Shown here: one piece after another, positions 44,358-52,434 of the stretch
Numbering within the stretch: position 1 is the first letter of the stretch
How the letters are laid out: every line of letters starts with the position of its first letter
From: Planctomycetia bacterium
GTDB lineage: Bacteria; Planctomycetota; Planctomycetia; Pirellulales; JACPPG01
DNA length: 64,000 nucleotides
Assembly: GCA_016191115.1 (NCBI GenBank)
Contig: JACPPG010000001.1
Location: 1 to 64,000, forward strand
Direction: 5' to 3'
Notes under the pieces: model-generated
What the model saw: the letters and a program-made list of their open reading frames with translations, nothing else
Databases searched by the model: none
Told to the model about the DNA's origin: nothing
Program-made: the position numbers and the translations under genes

Positions 44358-45676
44358 CTCTCTGGATCCGCACCTGGCAACTCGGCGTCAAGAGCCTGCT
44401 CTTGCACCCGCTGCGCTCGCTGTTGACGGTGCTGGGCATCTTTATCGGCGTGGCCAGCGTCATTTGGCTCTTGGCCATCGGCGAAGGAATCAGCAAAAAG
44501 GCGCAGGAACAGATCGAAGGGCTGGGGGCCGACAACATCATCGTCCGCTCGATCAAGCCCCCCAACGAGTCGACGCCCGATAGCCGAGGACCCGTTCCCT
44601 ACGGTGTCACGCGCGACGATTACTATCGCCTGACCGAGACCATTAACACCGTCGACCGCGCGTTGCCGATCCGCGAGCTGCGCCGACAGTTCCGCAACAA
44701 CGATCGCCTGGTCGACGGCCGCCTGGTCGGGTGCACTCCGGAGTACGCGCAAGTCACGCACCTGGAGGTCGACCGTGGGCATTTCATCTCCGACGCCGAG
44801 CTGGAGCAGAAGGAAAAGGCCTGTGCCCTGGCGGCCGAGGTCGCGGAACGGCTATTTCCCTTCGAGAACCCCCTCGGCCAGACCGTCCGCGTCGAAGACG
44901 ACTACTATGTCGTCGTCGGCGTGATGAAGCCGCGCGAGGCCTCGGCCGGGATCGGCGGGTCGCTGGCGGCGCAGGAGTTCTCCGACGACGTCTACATTCC
45001 CATCACCACCCTGTGGACGCGGATCGGCGATTTCATCGTCACGCGCCGCAGCGGTTCTTGGGAAGGCGAGATCGTGCAACTGAGCCAGATCACGCTTCGC
45101 GTCAACAGCGTCGACGACGTCGTGGCCACGGCCGACTTGGTGCGCACCATCCTGGCGTCGAAGCACCGCATCGCCGACTATGCGATCACCGTCCCCTTGG
45201 ACCTGCTGGAGCAGGCCAAGACCACGCGGCTGATGTTCATCGTCTTCATGGGGCTGATCGCCGCCATTTCGCTGGTGGTGGGCGGCATCGGAATCATGAA
45301 CATCATGCTGGCCACCGTCACCGAGCGAACCCGCGAAATCGGCATCCGCCGGGCGCTCGGCGCCAAACGCCGCGACATCACCCGGCAATTCCTGGCCGAA
45401 ACGATCGTGCTGTCGATCGTCGGCGGCCTGACCGGCGTGTTGGGCGGGCTGACCTGCGGCTTCGTCACCGATTGGTTGCGGATGGCGCTCGAGAACCTCT
45501 TTCCGCAAGTCATGGAGAGCCTGCCCGACGTCGTCCGCACGATCTCGCCGAAGGTGGTGCCCTGGTCGATCCCGATGGCCTTCGGGATTTCGGTGGGGGT
45601 GGGCCTGATCTTTGGGCTTTACCCGGCGACCCGCGCCGCGGCGATGGACCCGATCGAGGCGCTGCGCCACGAATAG
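44354..45676 (+). CDS. ABC permease of the MacB/FtsX family
   Basis: 440 residues with four membrane helices: one near the N-terminus (LLTVLGIFIGVASVIWLLAI), a large periplasmic domain (about 60-285), then three at the C-terminus (VFMGLIAAISLVVGGIGIMN, LSIVGGLTGVLGGLTCGF, MAFGISVGVGLIFGLYPA). NIMLATVTERTREIGIRRAL is the hallmark FtsX/MacB segment. Here the permease and ATPase are separate polypeptides instead of a fused MacB. It pushes substrates from the periplasm into the TolC channel. Substrate unknown. Confidence 0.94.
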   Translation: MTLWIRTWQLGVKSLLLHPLRSLLTVLGIFIGVASVIWLLAIGEGISKKAQEQIEGLGADNIIVRSIKPPNESTPDSRGPVPYGVTRDDYYRLTETINTVDRALPIRELRRQFRNNDRLVDGRLVGCTPEYAQVTHLEVDRGHFISDAELEQKEKACALAAEVAERLFPFENPLGQTVRVEDDYYVVVGVMKPREASAGIGGSLAAQEFSDDVYIPITTLWTRIGDFIVTRRSGSWEGEIVQLSQITLRVNSVDDVVATADLVRTILASKHRIADYAITVPLDLLEQAKTTRLMFIVFMGLIAAISLVVGGIGIMNIMLATVTERTREIGIRRALGAKRRDITRQFLAETIVLSIVGGLTGVLGGLTCGFVTDWLRMALENLFPQVMESLPDVVRTISPKVVPWSIPMAFGISVGVGLIFGLYPATRAAAMDPIEALRHE

Positions 45677-45776
45677 GCGGCAGCGGGCAGCAAAACGCGC
45701 GAACCGGCTGCGGGCAGTGAAACAGGGGACCACGCTCGGTCGAGTGTGCGCGAAGCACCTTTGGGCTTAGCCTCCC

Positions 45777-45850
45777 TAGGGTGCTCTGTGAACACCGTCC
45801 GCGCAACGTTACACCAACAGGCGCTTTCGTGGTGCTCGCAGAGCACCCTA
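45777..45850. repeat. Family E inverted pair between convergent genes
   Basis: TAGGGTGCTCTGTGAACACC (45777-45796) and GGTGCTCGCAGAGCACCCTA (45831-45850) form an inverted pair with a 34-base spacer. The second arm overlaps the bioF stop codon. A bidirectional terminator is possible. Confidence 0.5.
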
Positions 45851-47044
45851 CGTCTTCGCGCACGCGGCCACCGGGGCCAGTTCCTTAAGCGCCGCTTGCA
45901 CCGCGGCGATCATTTCCGCGTCGTGGCCGGCCGCCAGACTGATCCGCAATCGCGAGCCGCCCGCGGGCACACTGGGGGGGCGGATGGCCGGCACGTACAG
46001 TCCGCGCTCGAAAAGTTGCCGCGATAGCTCGACCGCGGCGGCCGGCTCGCGGACAACGATCGGAATGATCTGGCTTGCGGAGCGGCCGACGTCCCAACCT
46101 TGCGCCGCAAGCGCGCCCCGCAACTGTGCGGCGCGATGGAGCAAACCGCGGCGGCGTTCCGGCTCCGTGCGCACCACGCCAAGCGCCGCCGAAGCGGCGG
46201 CGCATACGGCTGCCGGTGGCGCAGTCGAAAACATGTACGGCCGGGCACGATTGACCAACCACTCGATAAGCGACGCGCGGCCGCACACGAAGCCGCCTAC
46301 GCCGCCGAGCGCCTTGCTCAGCGTGCCCACGCGGACGTCGACGCGGTCGGCAACGCCAAGCTGCTCGGCTACGCCGCGGCCATTCTCGCCGAACACGCCG
46401 GTCGCGTGAGCCTCGTCGACCAAGAGCATCGCACGGTAACGCTCTGCCAAATCGGCCAGGTCCACGAGGGGCGCCAGATCGCCGTCCATGCTGAAGAGTG
46501 CATCGGTGACGATCAGCCGCCGCCGAGCGTCCTTCGACGCCGCGAGCATCGCCCCGAGCGCCGCTGTGTCGCGGTGCGGATAAACTTCCACTTTGGCCCG
46601 CGACAGCCGGCAGCCGTCAACCAGGCTGGCGTGGTTCATCTCGTCAGCCAACACTGTGTCGCCGCGCGACACAAGCGCTGAAACTGCCGCCAGGTTGGCC
46701 GCGAACCCGGACGAAAAAACAAGCGCCGCCTCGGTCCCTTCGAATTGGGCGAGTTCGGTTTCGAGCCGCTCGTGCGCGGCGCCCCGTCCGGCCAATAGCG
46801 GGCTGGCCCCGCTTCCCCACCCTTCGCGATCAATCGCCTCGCGGGCCGCGGCGGCTAGGCGTGGCTCGCCGGCCAGGCCCAGATAGTCGTTGGCGCCGAA
46901 ATGAATCACCGGGCGTCCGGCGATCTCGGCGTACGGTCCTTGCGGTCCGCGGTGCGACGTCAGGCGGCGCCGCAGGTCGAGCGCCGCAAGCGCCGATAGC
47001 TCGTCGTCGATCCAGGTGAGCTGGTGTTCGCTGGGGGGCGGCAT
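45848..47044 (-). CDS. bioF: 8-amino-7-oxononanoate synthase
   Basis: 398 residues, normal for the family. It condenses pimeloyl-ACP with alanine in biotin synthesis, using PLP. Lys244 in GTLSKALGG binds PLP; Asp210 in VDEAHATGVFG and His138 in EMNHASLVDG are the cofactor contacts; the glycine-rich N-terminal segment FGANDYLGLAGEPR and SGASPLLAGRG are family marks. It could alternatively be another alpha-oxoamine synthase (KBL or a polyketide-linked enzyme); no other bio gene is nearby, so bioF is likely but not proven. The stop codon lies in the family E inverted pair. Confidence 0.85.
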   Translation of the reverse strand: MPPPSEHQLTWIDDELSALAALDLRRRLTSHRGPQGPYAEIAGRPVIHFGANDYLGLAGEPRLAAAAREAIDREGWGSGASPLLAGRGAAHERLETELAQFEGTEAALVFSSGFAANLAAVSALVSRGDTVLADEMNHASLVDGCRLSRAKVEVYPHRDTAALGAMLAASKDARRRLIVTDALFSMDGDLAPLVDLADLAERYRAMLLVDEAHATGVFGENGRGVAEQLGVADRVDVRVGTLSKALGGVGGFVCGRASLIEWLVNRARPYMFSTAPPAAVCAAASAALGVVRTEPERRRGLLHRAAQLRGALAAQGWDVGRSASQIIPIVVREPAAAVELSRQLFERGLYVPAIRPPSVPAGGSRLRISLAAGHDAEMIAAVQAALKELAPVAACAKT

Positions 47045-47551
47045 CTACTTTTTGCCCTTTTTCGATTTCGCACTGCCGGCCCGTGCGAGCTTTAGCACCG
47101 TCTCAAACTCGCGCTTGGTCACCGGTTGCACCGACAGCCGCGACCCGCGCTGCAAAAGCACCATGTCCTTCAAAGCAGGCTCGCGCCGCAGCGCGTCGAG
47201 CGGAATGGGCTCGTCGAAGATTTCCTCCAGCCGGATATCGACCGTGTACCAGATCGGGTTTTCGGGCGAGCACTTCGGATCGAAGTGATGGTCCCCTTTT
47301 TTCCACGCGGTCGAGTCGGGGTGTCCGCCGCGGACCACGACCGCCGTGCCCGCCACCGCCGGCGGATCGACGCTCGAGTGGTAAAACAACACCCGGTCAT
47401 CAGGCTTGATCTGGTCGCGGAGGAAATTGCGGGCCTGGTAGTTACGAACGCCGTCCCAGCCGGTGGTCTTCTTGGGGGCAGCGGCCAGGTCGCGGATCGA
47501 AAACGATTCCGGCTCGCTTTTGAACAACCAGTATTGCGGGGCTCGCGGCAT
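47045..47551 (-). CDS. EVE-domain protein
   Basis: 168 residues from ATG 47551. The YTH/PUA-like EVE domain is complete: YWLFKSEPESFSIRDL, GWDGVRNYQARNFLRD, DRVLFYHSSVDPPAVAGTAV and WYTVDIRLEEIF. EVE domains bind modified bases in nucleic acids and are often encoded alone, as in the widely conserved EVE-only proteins. The C-terminal tail is Lys-rich. Starts immediately upstream of bioF with its stop one base from the bioF ATG, so the two are probably co-transcribed. Confidence 0.88.
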   Translation of the reverse strand: MPRAPQYWLFKSEPESFSIRDLAAAPKKTTGWDGVRNYQARNFLRDQIKPDDRVLFYHSSVDPPAVAGTAVVVRGGHPDSTAWKKGDHHFDPKCSPENPIWYTVDIRLEEIFDEPIPLDALRREPALKDMVLLQRGSRLSVQPVTKREFETVLKLARAGSAKSKKGKK

Positions 47552-47668
47552 GGTGAGTTTCGGCGGGGACAGGCCCGGCTGGGTAAAGGTGACGCAACCA
47601 GCTAGAAGATCGGGAGCGATTCTAGGGGATGCCAGCAGCGCAACCAAGCGGCCGGCAGAAGCTGACAG

Positions 47669-47819
47669 GGCCGTTTACAGATTCAAGCTTGCCGGCGGCG
47701 CACCGGCGGGAAAGTGGGACAGGCACCGAGACGCAACGTTGGTCTGAAAGGACTTGCGCTGTTTATGCTAGGAGCCAGTCCCATTTTCCCGCCTCGCCAT
47801 TTTGAAAAACAGAATGGCC
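47669..47819 (-). repeat. Family B palindromic element, copy 4 (full length, inverted)
   Basis: From GGCCGTTTAC to CAGAATGGCC. Flanked by direct repeats CGGCAGAAGCTGACAG at 47653-47668 and 47820-47835. Confidence 0.92.
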
Positions 47820-47835
47820 CGGCAGAAGCTGACAG

Positions 47836-47955
47836 GAGAACTGCAAAGTCCTGGGAGAGGGGGTCAGGCACATTTTTCGGCCGAAGGTCCCTTCGGAAGA
47901 ATTGAAAACCGCGTGCGCCGAAAAATGAGCCAGACCCCGGACTTTGCAGTTCTCC
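47836..47955 (+). repeat. Family A palindromic element, copy 3
   Basis: Outer arms as in copy 2, inner arms with CAGGCAC and GAGCCAG. The direct repeat GCAGAAGCTGA lies before (47822-47832) and after (47957-47967) it, and also before the neighbouring family B element (47655-47665). Confidence 0.92.
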
Positions 47956-48053
47956 TGCAGAAGCTGAGGCAAATCGTCCGCCGCCCGGCCACCAGCGGCC
48001 GTCCTACAATAGCAAAGCCAGCGGTCACAAGAGTTTTCGGGCTTGGCGTAGCG

Positions 48054-48078
48054 GGGGGGCGGGCATCCTGCCCGCCTT
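48054..48078 (-). repeat. Family C GC hairpin, copy 5
   Basis: GGGGGGCGGGCATCCTGCCC followed by GCCTT, reverse orientation, upstream of the ECF sigma gene at 48153. Confidence 0.8.
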
Positions 48079-48152
48079 TGGGCCGGTAAACCCCGCCGAC
48101 CGCAAAAAAACGGGCAAGACGCCCACCGCCTCCGGCAACTGTACTTGTAGTC

Positions 48153-48731
48153 ATGACGCAGCCACGCGCGCTAGGCGACGCGGATTCCGGGGCGACGGGG
48201 CCGCCGGTCGATTGGCAGGCCGCGCTTGCCGAACACCACCGGTGGCTGCGAATGGTCGTCCGCGCGCGGCTGGGCGACGGGCACGCCGTCGACGAGGTCA
48301 TGCAAGAGGTGTCGCTGGCCGCCGTTCGGCAGCAGGCGCCCCTGGCCGACTCGCGGAAGGTTGCTCCGTGGCTGTACCGGCTGGCCGTGCGGCAGGCGCT
48401 ACTTTATCGCCGCAAGCACGGTCGCCGGCGCCGCCTAAGAGAGCGGTTTGCCCGTGATGCCCGGCCCACGGAGCTCGACGGCCGGATACTGGATCCACTG
48501 GATTGGCTATTGGCGCGGGAGCGCGGTCGGCTGGTAAGGGAGGCGCTCGGCCAGTTGCCGCCGCGCGACGCGGAAATCTTGCTTTTGAAATACTCCGAGG
48601 ACTGGAGCTACCAGGAAATCGCCGCGCACCTGGACATCAGTCATAGCGCGGTCGAGACGCGGTTGCACCGGGCCCGCCACCGGCTGCGCGATGCGTTAGC
48701 CGCGATGAACGTGATTGAGCTTCGCACATAA
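48153..48731 (+). CDS. ECF-type RNA polymerase sigma factor
   Basis: 192 residues. Region 2: LRMVVRARLGDGHAVDEVMQ, EVSLAAVRQQAP and APWLYRLAVRQALLYRRKHG. Region 4: LPPRDAEILLLKYSEDWSYQ and EIAAHLDISHSAVETRLHRA. First gene of a short operon whose second product is a membrane-anchored partner and whose third is a PDZ protein, arranged like an envelope-stress circuit. Confidence 0.93.
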   Translation: MTQPRALGDADSGATGPPVDWQAALAEHHRWLRMVVRARLGDGHAVDEVMQEVSLAAVRQQAPLADSRKVAPWLYRLAVRQALLYRRKHGRRRRLRERFARDARPTELDGRILDPLDWLLARERGRLVREALGQLPPRDAEILLLKYSEDWSYQEIAAHLDISHSAVETRLHRARHRLRDALAAMNVIELRT

Positions 48732-48764
48732 TCGATCGCGACGAGGGCGATCAAGGTTGCACAA

Positions 48765-49466
48765 ATGAATCAGACGCACGACGAATCGACTCCGGGGCTT
48801 GCACGCACGCTCGACCTGTTGGTCGACGGCGAGTTGGACGAGGGCCGGCGGCGAGAGCTCTTGGCCGGCTTCGAAGAGCAGACCGGCGCCTGGCGGCGCT
48901 GCGCGCTGGCATTTCTCGAAGCCCAGAGCTTCAAGCGTGAGATCCGCGACCTGGCGCAGCCGCCCGGGCGGATGGTCATCGAGCCATCGCCCGCGCGGCG
49001 AAGCTGGTGGCGGCTTCCCTACACCGGCTTGCCCTTGGCGATGGCCGCCAGTTTCATCGTGGCGTTCGGCCTGGGCTGGATCGTGCGCCATCCGGTTGCC
49101 GAAATGCCGGGCGTGGACGAAGCCGGGATCGCGGCGCTGCCGACCGACATCGCACAGGGCATTTCGCAGGGCGGTTCCGCGCCCGATCGCTGGGACACGG
49201 TCACGCTGGTCATGGACGACGGTTCGGGCGGCCAAAAGCGGCGTTTCGATCTGCCGATCGTGGAAACTGGTTCAGCCGACGCGGCATGGGTCGACCGCGA
49301 TGCGGCGATCGTCCCGCCTGAACTGGCCGACGCGTTTTCGCGGCTCGGGCATCGCGTCCATCAACAGCGGAAATTCGTGCCGGTCGACCTGGAAGACGGC
49401 CGGCAGTTGGTTGTGCCGGTCGACGAGATCGAATTCACGCCGGTGAGCACGCAGGCGTATCAATAA
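48765..49466 (+). CDS. Probable anti-sigma factor, single-pass membrane protein
   Basis: 233 residues. The cytoplasmic N-terminal domain (LDLLVDGELDEGRRRELLAG, then WRRCALAFLEAQSF) is the usual planctomycete anti-sigma fold without a zinc motif. A membrane helix follows (about residues 87-107, LPLAMAASFIVAFGLGWIV), then a periplasmic beta-rich domain ending in KFVPVDLEDGRQLVVPVDEI. Begins 33 bases after the sigma stop. Likely holds the sigma factor until a signal is sensed outside. Confidence 0.8.
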   Translation: MNQTHDESTPGLARTLDLLVDGELDEGRRRELLAGFEEQTGAWRRCALAFLEAQSFKREIRDLAQPPGRMVIEPSPARRSWWRLPYTGLPLAMAASFIVAFGLGWIVRHPVAEMPGVDEAGIAALPTDIAQGISQGGSAPDRWDTVTLVMDDGSGGQKRRFDLPIVETGSADAAWVDRDAAIVPPELADAFSRLGHRVHQQRKFVPVDLEDGRQLVVPVDEIEFTPVSTQAYQ

Positions 49467-49529
49467 GCCCTACTCAAGAAACCAACAAGCAAGTTCCTTC
49501 TTACCGGGAGCAAACAAAAGGAGTTTCTC

Positions 49530-50792
49530 ATGCGATACGATTTGGTGCGATCCGCGACAACCTGGCTAGCCGGCCTGGCGGTTGTGTTCGTGGTGGGCGC
49601 AGCGGCCCACGCCCAGGACAGCTTTGAACAGAAAGTCCAAGACCTGGAGAAGCAGATTCGCAAGCATGTGCTGGCGGTCGTCGGCGACGACGAAACGGCC
49701 GAGGAAGTCGTAACCGAGGATTTCGTTGGCGGCGACGTGAGGTCCGAAGGAGTCGACGCCGAGGAGTATTGGCTCGGTGTCGCCTGCTCCGACGTGCCCG
49801 ACAAGACGCGCGACGAGCTGAAGCTGGAAAAGGGACAGGGCCTATGGGTGATGGACGTGGTGCCCGACAGCCCGGCGGCTAAGGCCGGATTGAAGAAGGG
49901 AGACGTGCTGGTGATGGCGGGCGACGTGGCGCTGGCGGACGTGAAGGACCTGGTGAAGAAGGTCCAGAGCGTCAAGGACGCCGGCGACCTGAAGATCATC
50001 GTCATCCGCGGCGGCGAGAAGAAGGAAATCACGGCCAAGCCTGAAAAGCGCGACGTGAAACGGCGCACGATTGAGCTGCGGAAAGGCCCTTTCAACGTCC
50101 AGATCCTTCGTCCCGGCCACGTCCTGCCGCCGCACATGAACCTCAGGTGGCGCCATGACCTGCCCGAGGACATGACGGTCACGATCACGCACCACGGCAA
50201 GGAGCCGGCGAAGATCGCCGTCAAGCAAGGGGACAAAAGCTGGGAAGTGACCGAAGACAAGATCGACGAACTGCCAGAAGACGTGCGCAAGCACGTCGAT
50301 CCGATGGTGGGCCGGTTCACGATGAAGCTACCGGCGCCGGTGGGTGACGTGCTGACGTACGTGCCGGATGCCGAGGAGTTTCACCTGCGGATTCGCGAGG
50401 CCAAGGAAGCCGCGAAAGCCGCCGCGGCGAAAGCGGAGGATGAGGTCCGCCACGCGGCGAAGGCGGCCGCCAAGGCGGAGGAGGAGGGCAAGAAGCATTC
50501 TTACGAGGCGATTGAACATGCAAAGCAGAGGGCTGTCGAAGTCCGCCGCGCGGCCGAGAAGCAGATCCGTGACGCCGAACGCGCCGCCGAGGACGCCGCC
50601 CGCGGCGCCGTCAAGCGCTCATTCGAGGAGACGCGCCGCCTGCGCGAGGACCAGCTCGACAAGCGCTTCGAGGAGCTGAACCGGCGAATGGACGAGCTGC
50701 GCAAGGCGATCGAATCGTTCCGCGACGACCGCCCAGCGAAGCCCGAGAAATCGCAGTCCGACGCCCCGAAGCCGGAAAAGTCGGAGGCGTAG
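49530..50792 (+). CDS. Exported PDZ-domain protein with helical tail
   Basis: 420 residues, ATG 49530 preceded by AAAAGGAG. The leader is LAGLAVVFVVGAAAHAQ. The PDZ domain lies at about 70-165: YWLGVACSDVPDKTRDELKL, GLWVMDVVPDSPAAKAGLKK, GDVLVMAGDVALADVKDLV. No protease domain is present. After a beta-rich middle region, residues 285-400 form a long Ala/Glu/Lys helix or coiled coil. Third gene of the sigma/anti-sigma operon; it may sense misfolded envelope proteins and pass the state to the anti-sigma, but this is inference. Confidence 0.85.
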   Translation: MRYDLVRSATTWLAGLAVVFVVGAAAHAQDSFEQKVQDLEKQIRKHVLAVVGDDETAEEVVTEDFVGGDVRSEGVDAEEYWLGVACSDVPDKTRDELKLEKGQGLWVMDVVPDSPAAKAGLKKGDVLVMAGDVALADVKDLVKKVQSVKDAGDLKIIVIRGGEKKEITAKPEKRDVKRRTIELRKGPFNVQILRPGHVLPPHMNLRWRHDLPEDMTVTITHHGKEPAKIAVKQGDKSWEVTEDKIDELPEDVRKHVDPMVGRFTMKLPAPVGDVLTYVPDAEEFHLRIREAKEAAKAAAAKAEDEVRHAAKAAAKAEEEGKKHSYEAIEHAKQRAVEVRRAAEKQIRDAERAAEDAARGAVKRSFEETRRLREDQLDKRFEELNRRMDELRKAIESFRDDRPAKPEKSQSDAPKPEKSEA

Positions 50793-50795
50793 AGC

Positions 50796-50877
50796 GGGGG
50801 GGCAGGCATCCTGCCCGTCTTCTGTTCGGCTTGGGCGGTCTGAGTAGCACCGAAGGCGGGCAGGATGCCCGCCCCCC
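50796..50877. terminator. Inverted pair of family C hairpins (copies 6 and 7)
   Basis: Copy 6 (50796-50821, GGGGGGCAGGCATCCTGCCC) and copy 7 (50853-50877, AAGGCGGGCAGGATGCCCGC) point in opposite directions between the convergent PDZ and VCBS genes. Each forms a hairpin and together they could form a longer one. A bidirectional terminator role is inferred from position. Confidence 0.55.
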
Positions 50878-50880
50878 GCG

Positions 50881-52068
50881 CTACTCCCGCACTTGCTGGA
50901 AGTAGTTCGTCCCCTTCTTGTTTGACGTCACGACATCAAGCAGGCCGTCGCCGTTGACGTCGGCCACCTCGAACTGCGTGCCGATGCCGCTGTCACTGTC
51001 GATCTCGTGCGGCGTCCAGGTCGGTTTGCCGCCGGCCCGCGAGAACTCGAACCAGTAGACCACGGCCGGGTCGCCCGGATTGGCGTCCCCTTTCGGCCCG
51101 TGCGCCCACCATCGCTTGCCGGTGACGAAGTCGGGCAGGCCGTCGCCGTTGATGTCGGCCACGACCAGCGCGTGCGACTGCGAGAACGACCGGTCGATCG
51201 TGTGCGTGTTCCAGCCGTCGGGCGTCTGCTCGTGCCACCAGATGCCGATCTGGTGGGCCGAGGAGCTGAGCACGTCGTTGTCGCCGTCGCCGTCGAAGTC
51301 GTAGACGTGCATCTGCGCACAGGCGTCGCCGAGCTTGGCCGGGTGGAATTGCCACTCACCGTCAGCGCTTTGTGCCGCCGGCGCTTCCCACCAGCCGGCC
51401 GTGACGATCACGTCGTTGCGGCCGTCCTTGTTAATGTCGCCGACGCCCAGGCCGTGCGTGAACTTTTGCGTGCAGGCGGCTTCGCGGGCTGAGATGGCTT
51501 GCACCTTCCAGAGTTGGTCGGGGTTCGACGGCCGCCGCCCGATGCCCATCCAGCGGTCCGGGCCGTCGGGATTGGCCGGATCGGTCGAGAAGCCGAGCAC
51601 CAGCTCGCGCCGCCCGTCGCCGTCGACGTCCACGTAACCGGGGCTTTCGTTGTTGGTGACCGGCGTGGCCACGTGCCGTCGCCAAGGCCCGGCCGCCGTT
51701 TGCGGATTCTCGAACCACCACGTCTGCTGGCCAGGGAAATCGACCACCAGCACGTCGTTCCACCCGTCGCCGTTGAGATCGTCGATCCACGTGCAGAAGC
51801 TGTTGCTGTACTGGAGCGGATCGTACTCCTTGGGCTCCTCGGCGATGCGGTGCATCTTCCAGTCGGGGGCGGCGAAGTAGACGCCGCCGGCGGCGATGTC
51901 CGGGCGGCCGTCGTGGTCGAGGTCGCCGACGGCCACGCCCTCGCTGCGGAACTTGCTATCGAGCTGCGTCCGCTTGAACGTGATCTTGCCGGCCTTCTCC
52001 GCCGCCCGCGAGGGTCCACCCGCCAGCATCGCCACGCACACGACGCAGATCACGGTCCCGGATCGCAT
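50881..52068 (-). CDS. Secreted FG-GAP/VCBS-repeat protein
   Basis: About 395 residues from ATG 52068, preceded by GAGGTG. A leader (SGTVICVVCVAMLAGG) is followed by at least six FG-GAP/VCBS repeats with Asp-rich calcium-loop cores (VGDLDHDGRPDIAAGG, DDLNGDGWNDVLVVD, GDINKDGRNDVIVTAG, YDFDGDGDNDVLSSS, ADINGDGLPDFVTGK, ADVNGDGLLDVVTSN). This predicts an exported propeller that binds calcium, probably an interaction surface. Partner unknown. Confidence 0.9.
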   Translation of the reverse strand: MRSGTVICVVCVAMLAGGPSRAAEKAGKITFKRTQLDSKFRSEGVAVGDLDHDGRPDIAAGGVYFAAPDWKMHRIAEEPKEYDPLQYSNSFCTWIDDLNGDGWNDVLVVDFPGQQTWWFENPQTAAGPWRRHVATPVTNNESPGYVDVDGDGRRELVLGFSTDPANPDGPDRWMGIGRRPSNPDQLWKVQAISAREAACTQKFTHGLGVGDINKDGRNDVIVTAGWWEAPAAQSADGEWQFHPAKLGDACAQMHVYDFDGDGDNDVLSSSAHQIGIWWHEQTPDGWNTHTIDRSFSQSHALVVADINGDGLPDFVTGKRWWAHGPKGDANPGDPAVVYWFEFSRAGGKPTWTPHEIDSDSGIGTQFEVADVNGDGLLDVVTSNKKGTNYFQQVRE

Positions 52069-52185
52069 GGCACACCTCACGGGCATGGAGTTCGATTGCG
52101 CGAGCGCCGACCGGGCAATAACCGGCCGCTGAGGTAGTGTAGCTCGCCTGAAAGGCGGGCGAAAGCGGCTGAGAGTCAACATCAG

Positions 52186-52339
52186 GGTCATTCTGTTTTT
52201 CAAAATGGCGAGGCGGGAAAATGGGACTGGCTCCGAGCATAAACAGCGCAAGTCCTTTCAGACGAACGTTGCGTCTCGGTGCCTGTCCCACTTTCCCGCC
52301 GGTGCGCCGCCGTTCGAGCTTGAATCTGTGAACGGCCCT
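52186..52339 (+). repeat. Family B palindromic element, copy 5 (full length)
   Basis: 154 bp from GGTCATTCTG to TGTGAACGGCCCT, with one change in the first four bases. Direct repeats GAGTCAACAT at 52173-52182 and 52341-52350. Confidence 0.92.
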
Positions 52340-52362
52340 GGAGTCAACATGGCCGCGAGCCT

Positions 52363-52393
52363 GGGTGCCATGCCCACGCTTGCGTGGGCATGG
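52363..52393 (+). repeat. Family D motif, copy 2
   Basis: GGGTGCCATGCCCACGCTTG then CGTGGGCATGG: the arms CATGCCCACG and CGTGGGCATG are a perfect inverted repeat. Confidence 0.55.
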
Positions 52394-52434
52394 TCTTCTT
52401 CGGCGCCGCGTGGACGTGCGTCGCGGCGGACTGT

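Larger units (their letters stand above)
47552..48152. other. Repeat cluster between divergent genes
   Basis: Contains a family B element, a family A element directly after it and a family C hairpin. No gene is seen. Confidence 0.6.
52069..52434. other. Intergenic region with family B and family D elements
   Basis: Between the minus-strand VCBS and fliM genes. Holds a family B element (52186-52339) and a family D motif (52363-52393). No gene is supported. Confidence 0.5.

Noticed and set aside
49530..50792. The PDZ protein as a DegP/HtrA protease
   Set aside because: No trypsin-like domain or catalytic triad; only the PDZ domain is present.
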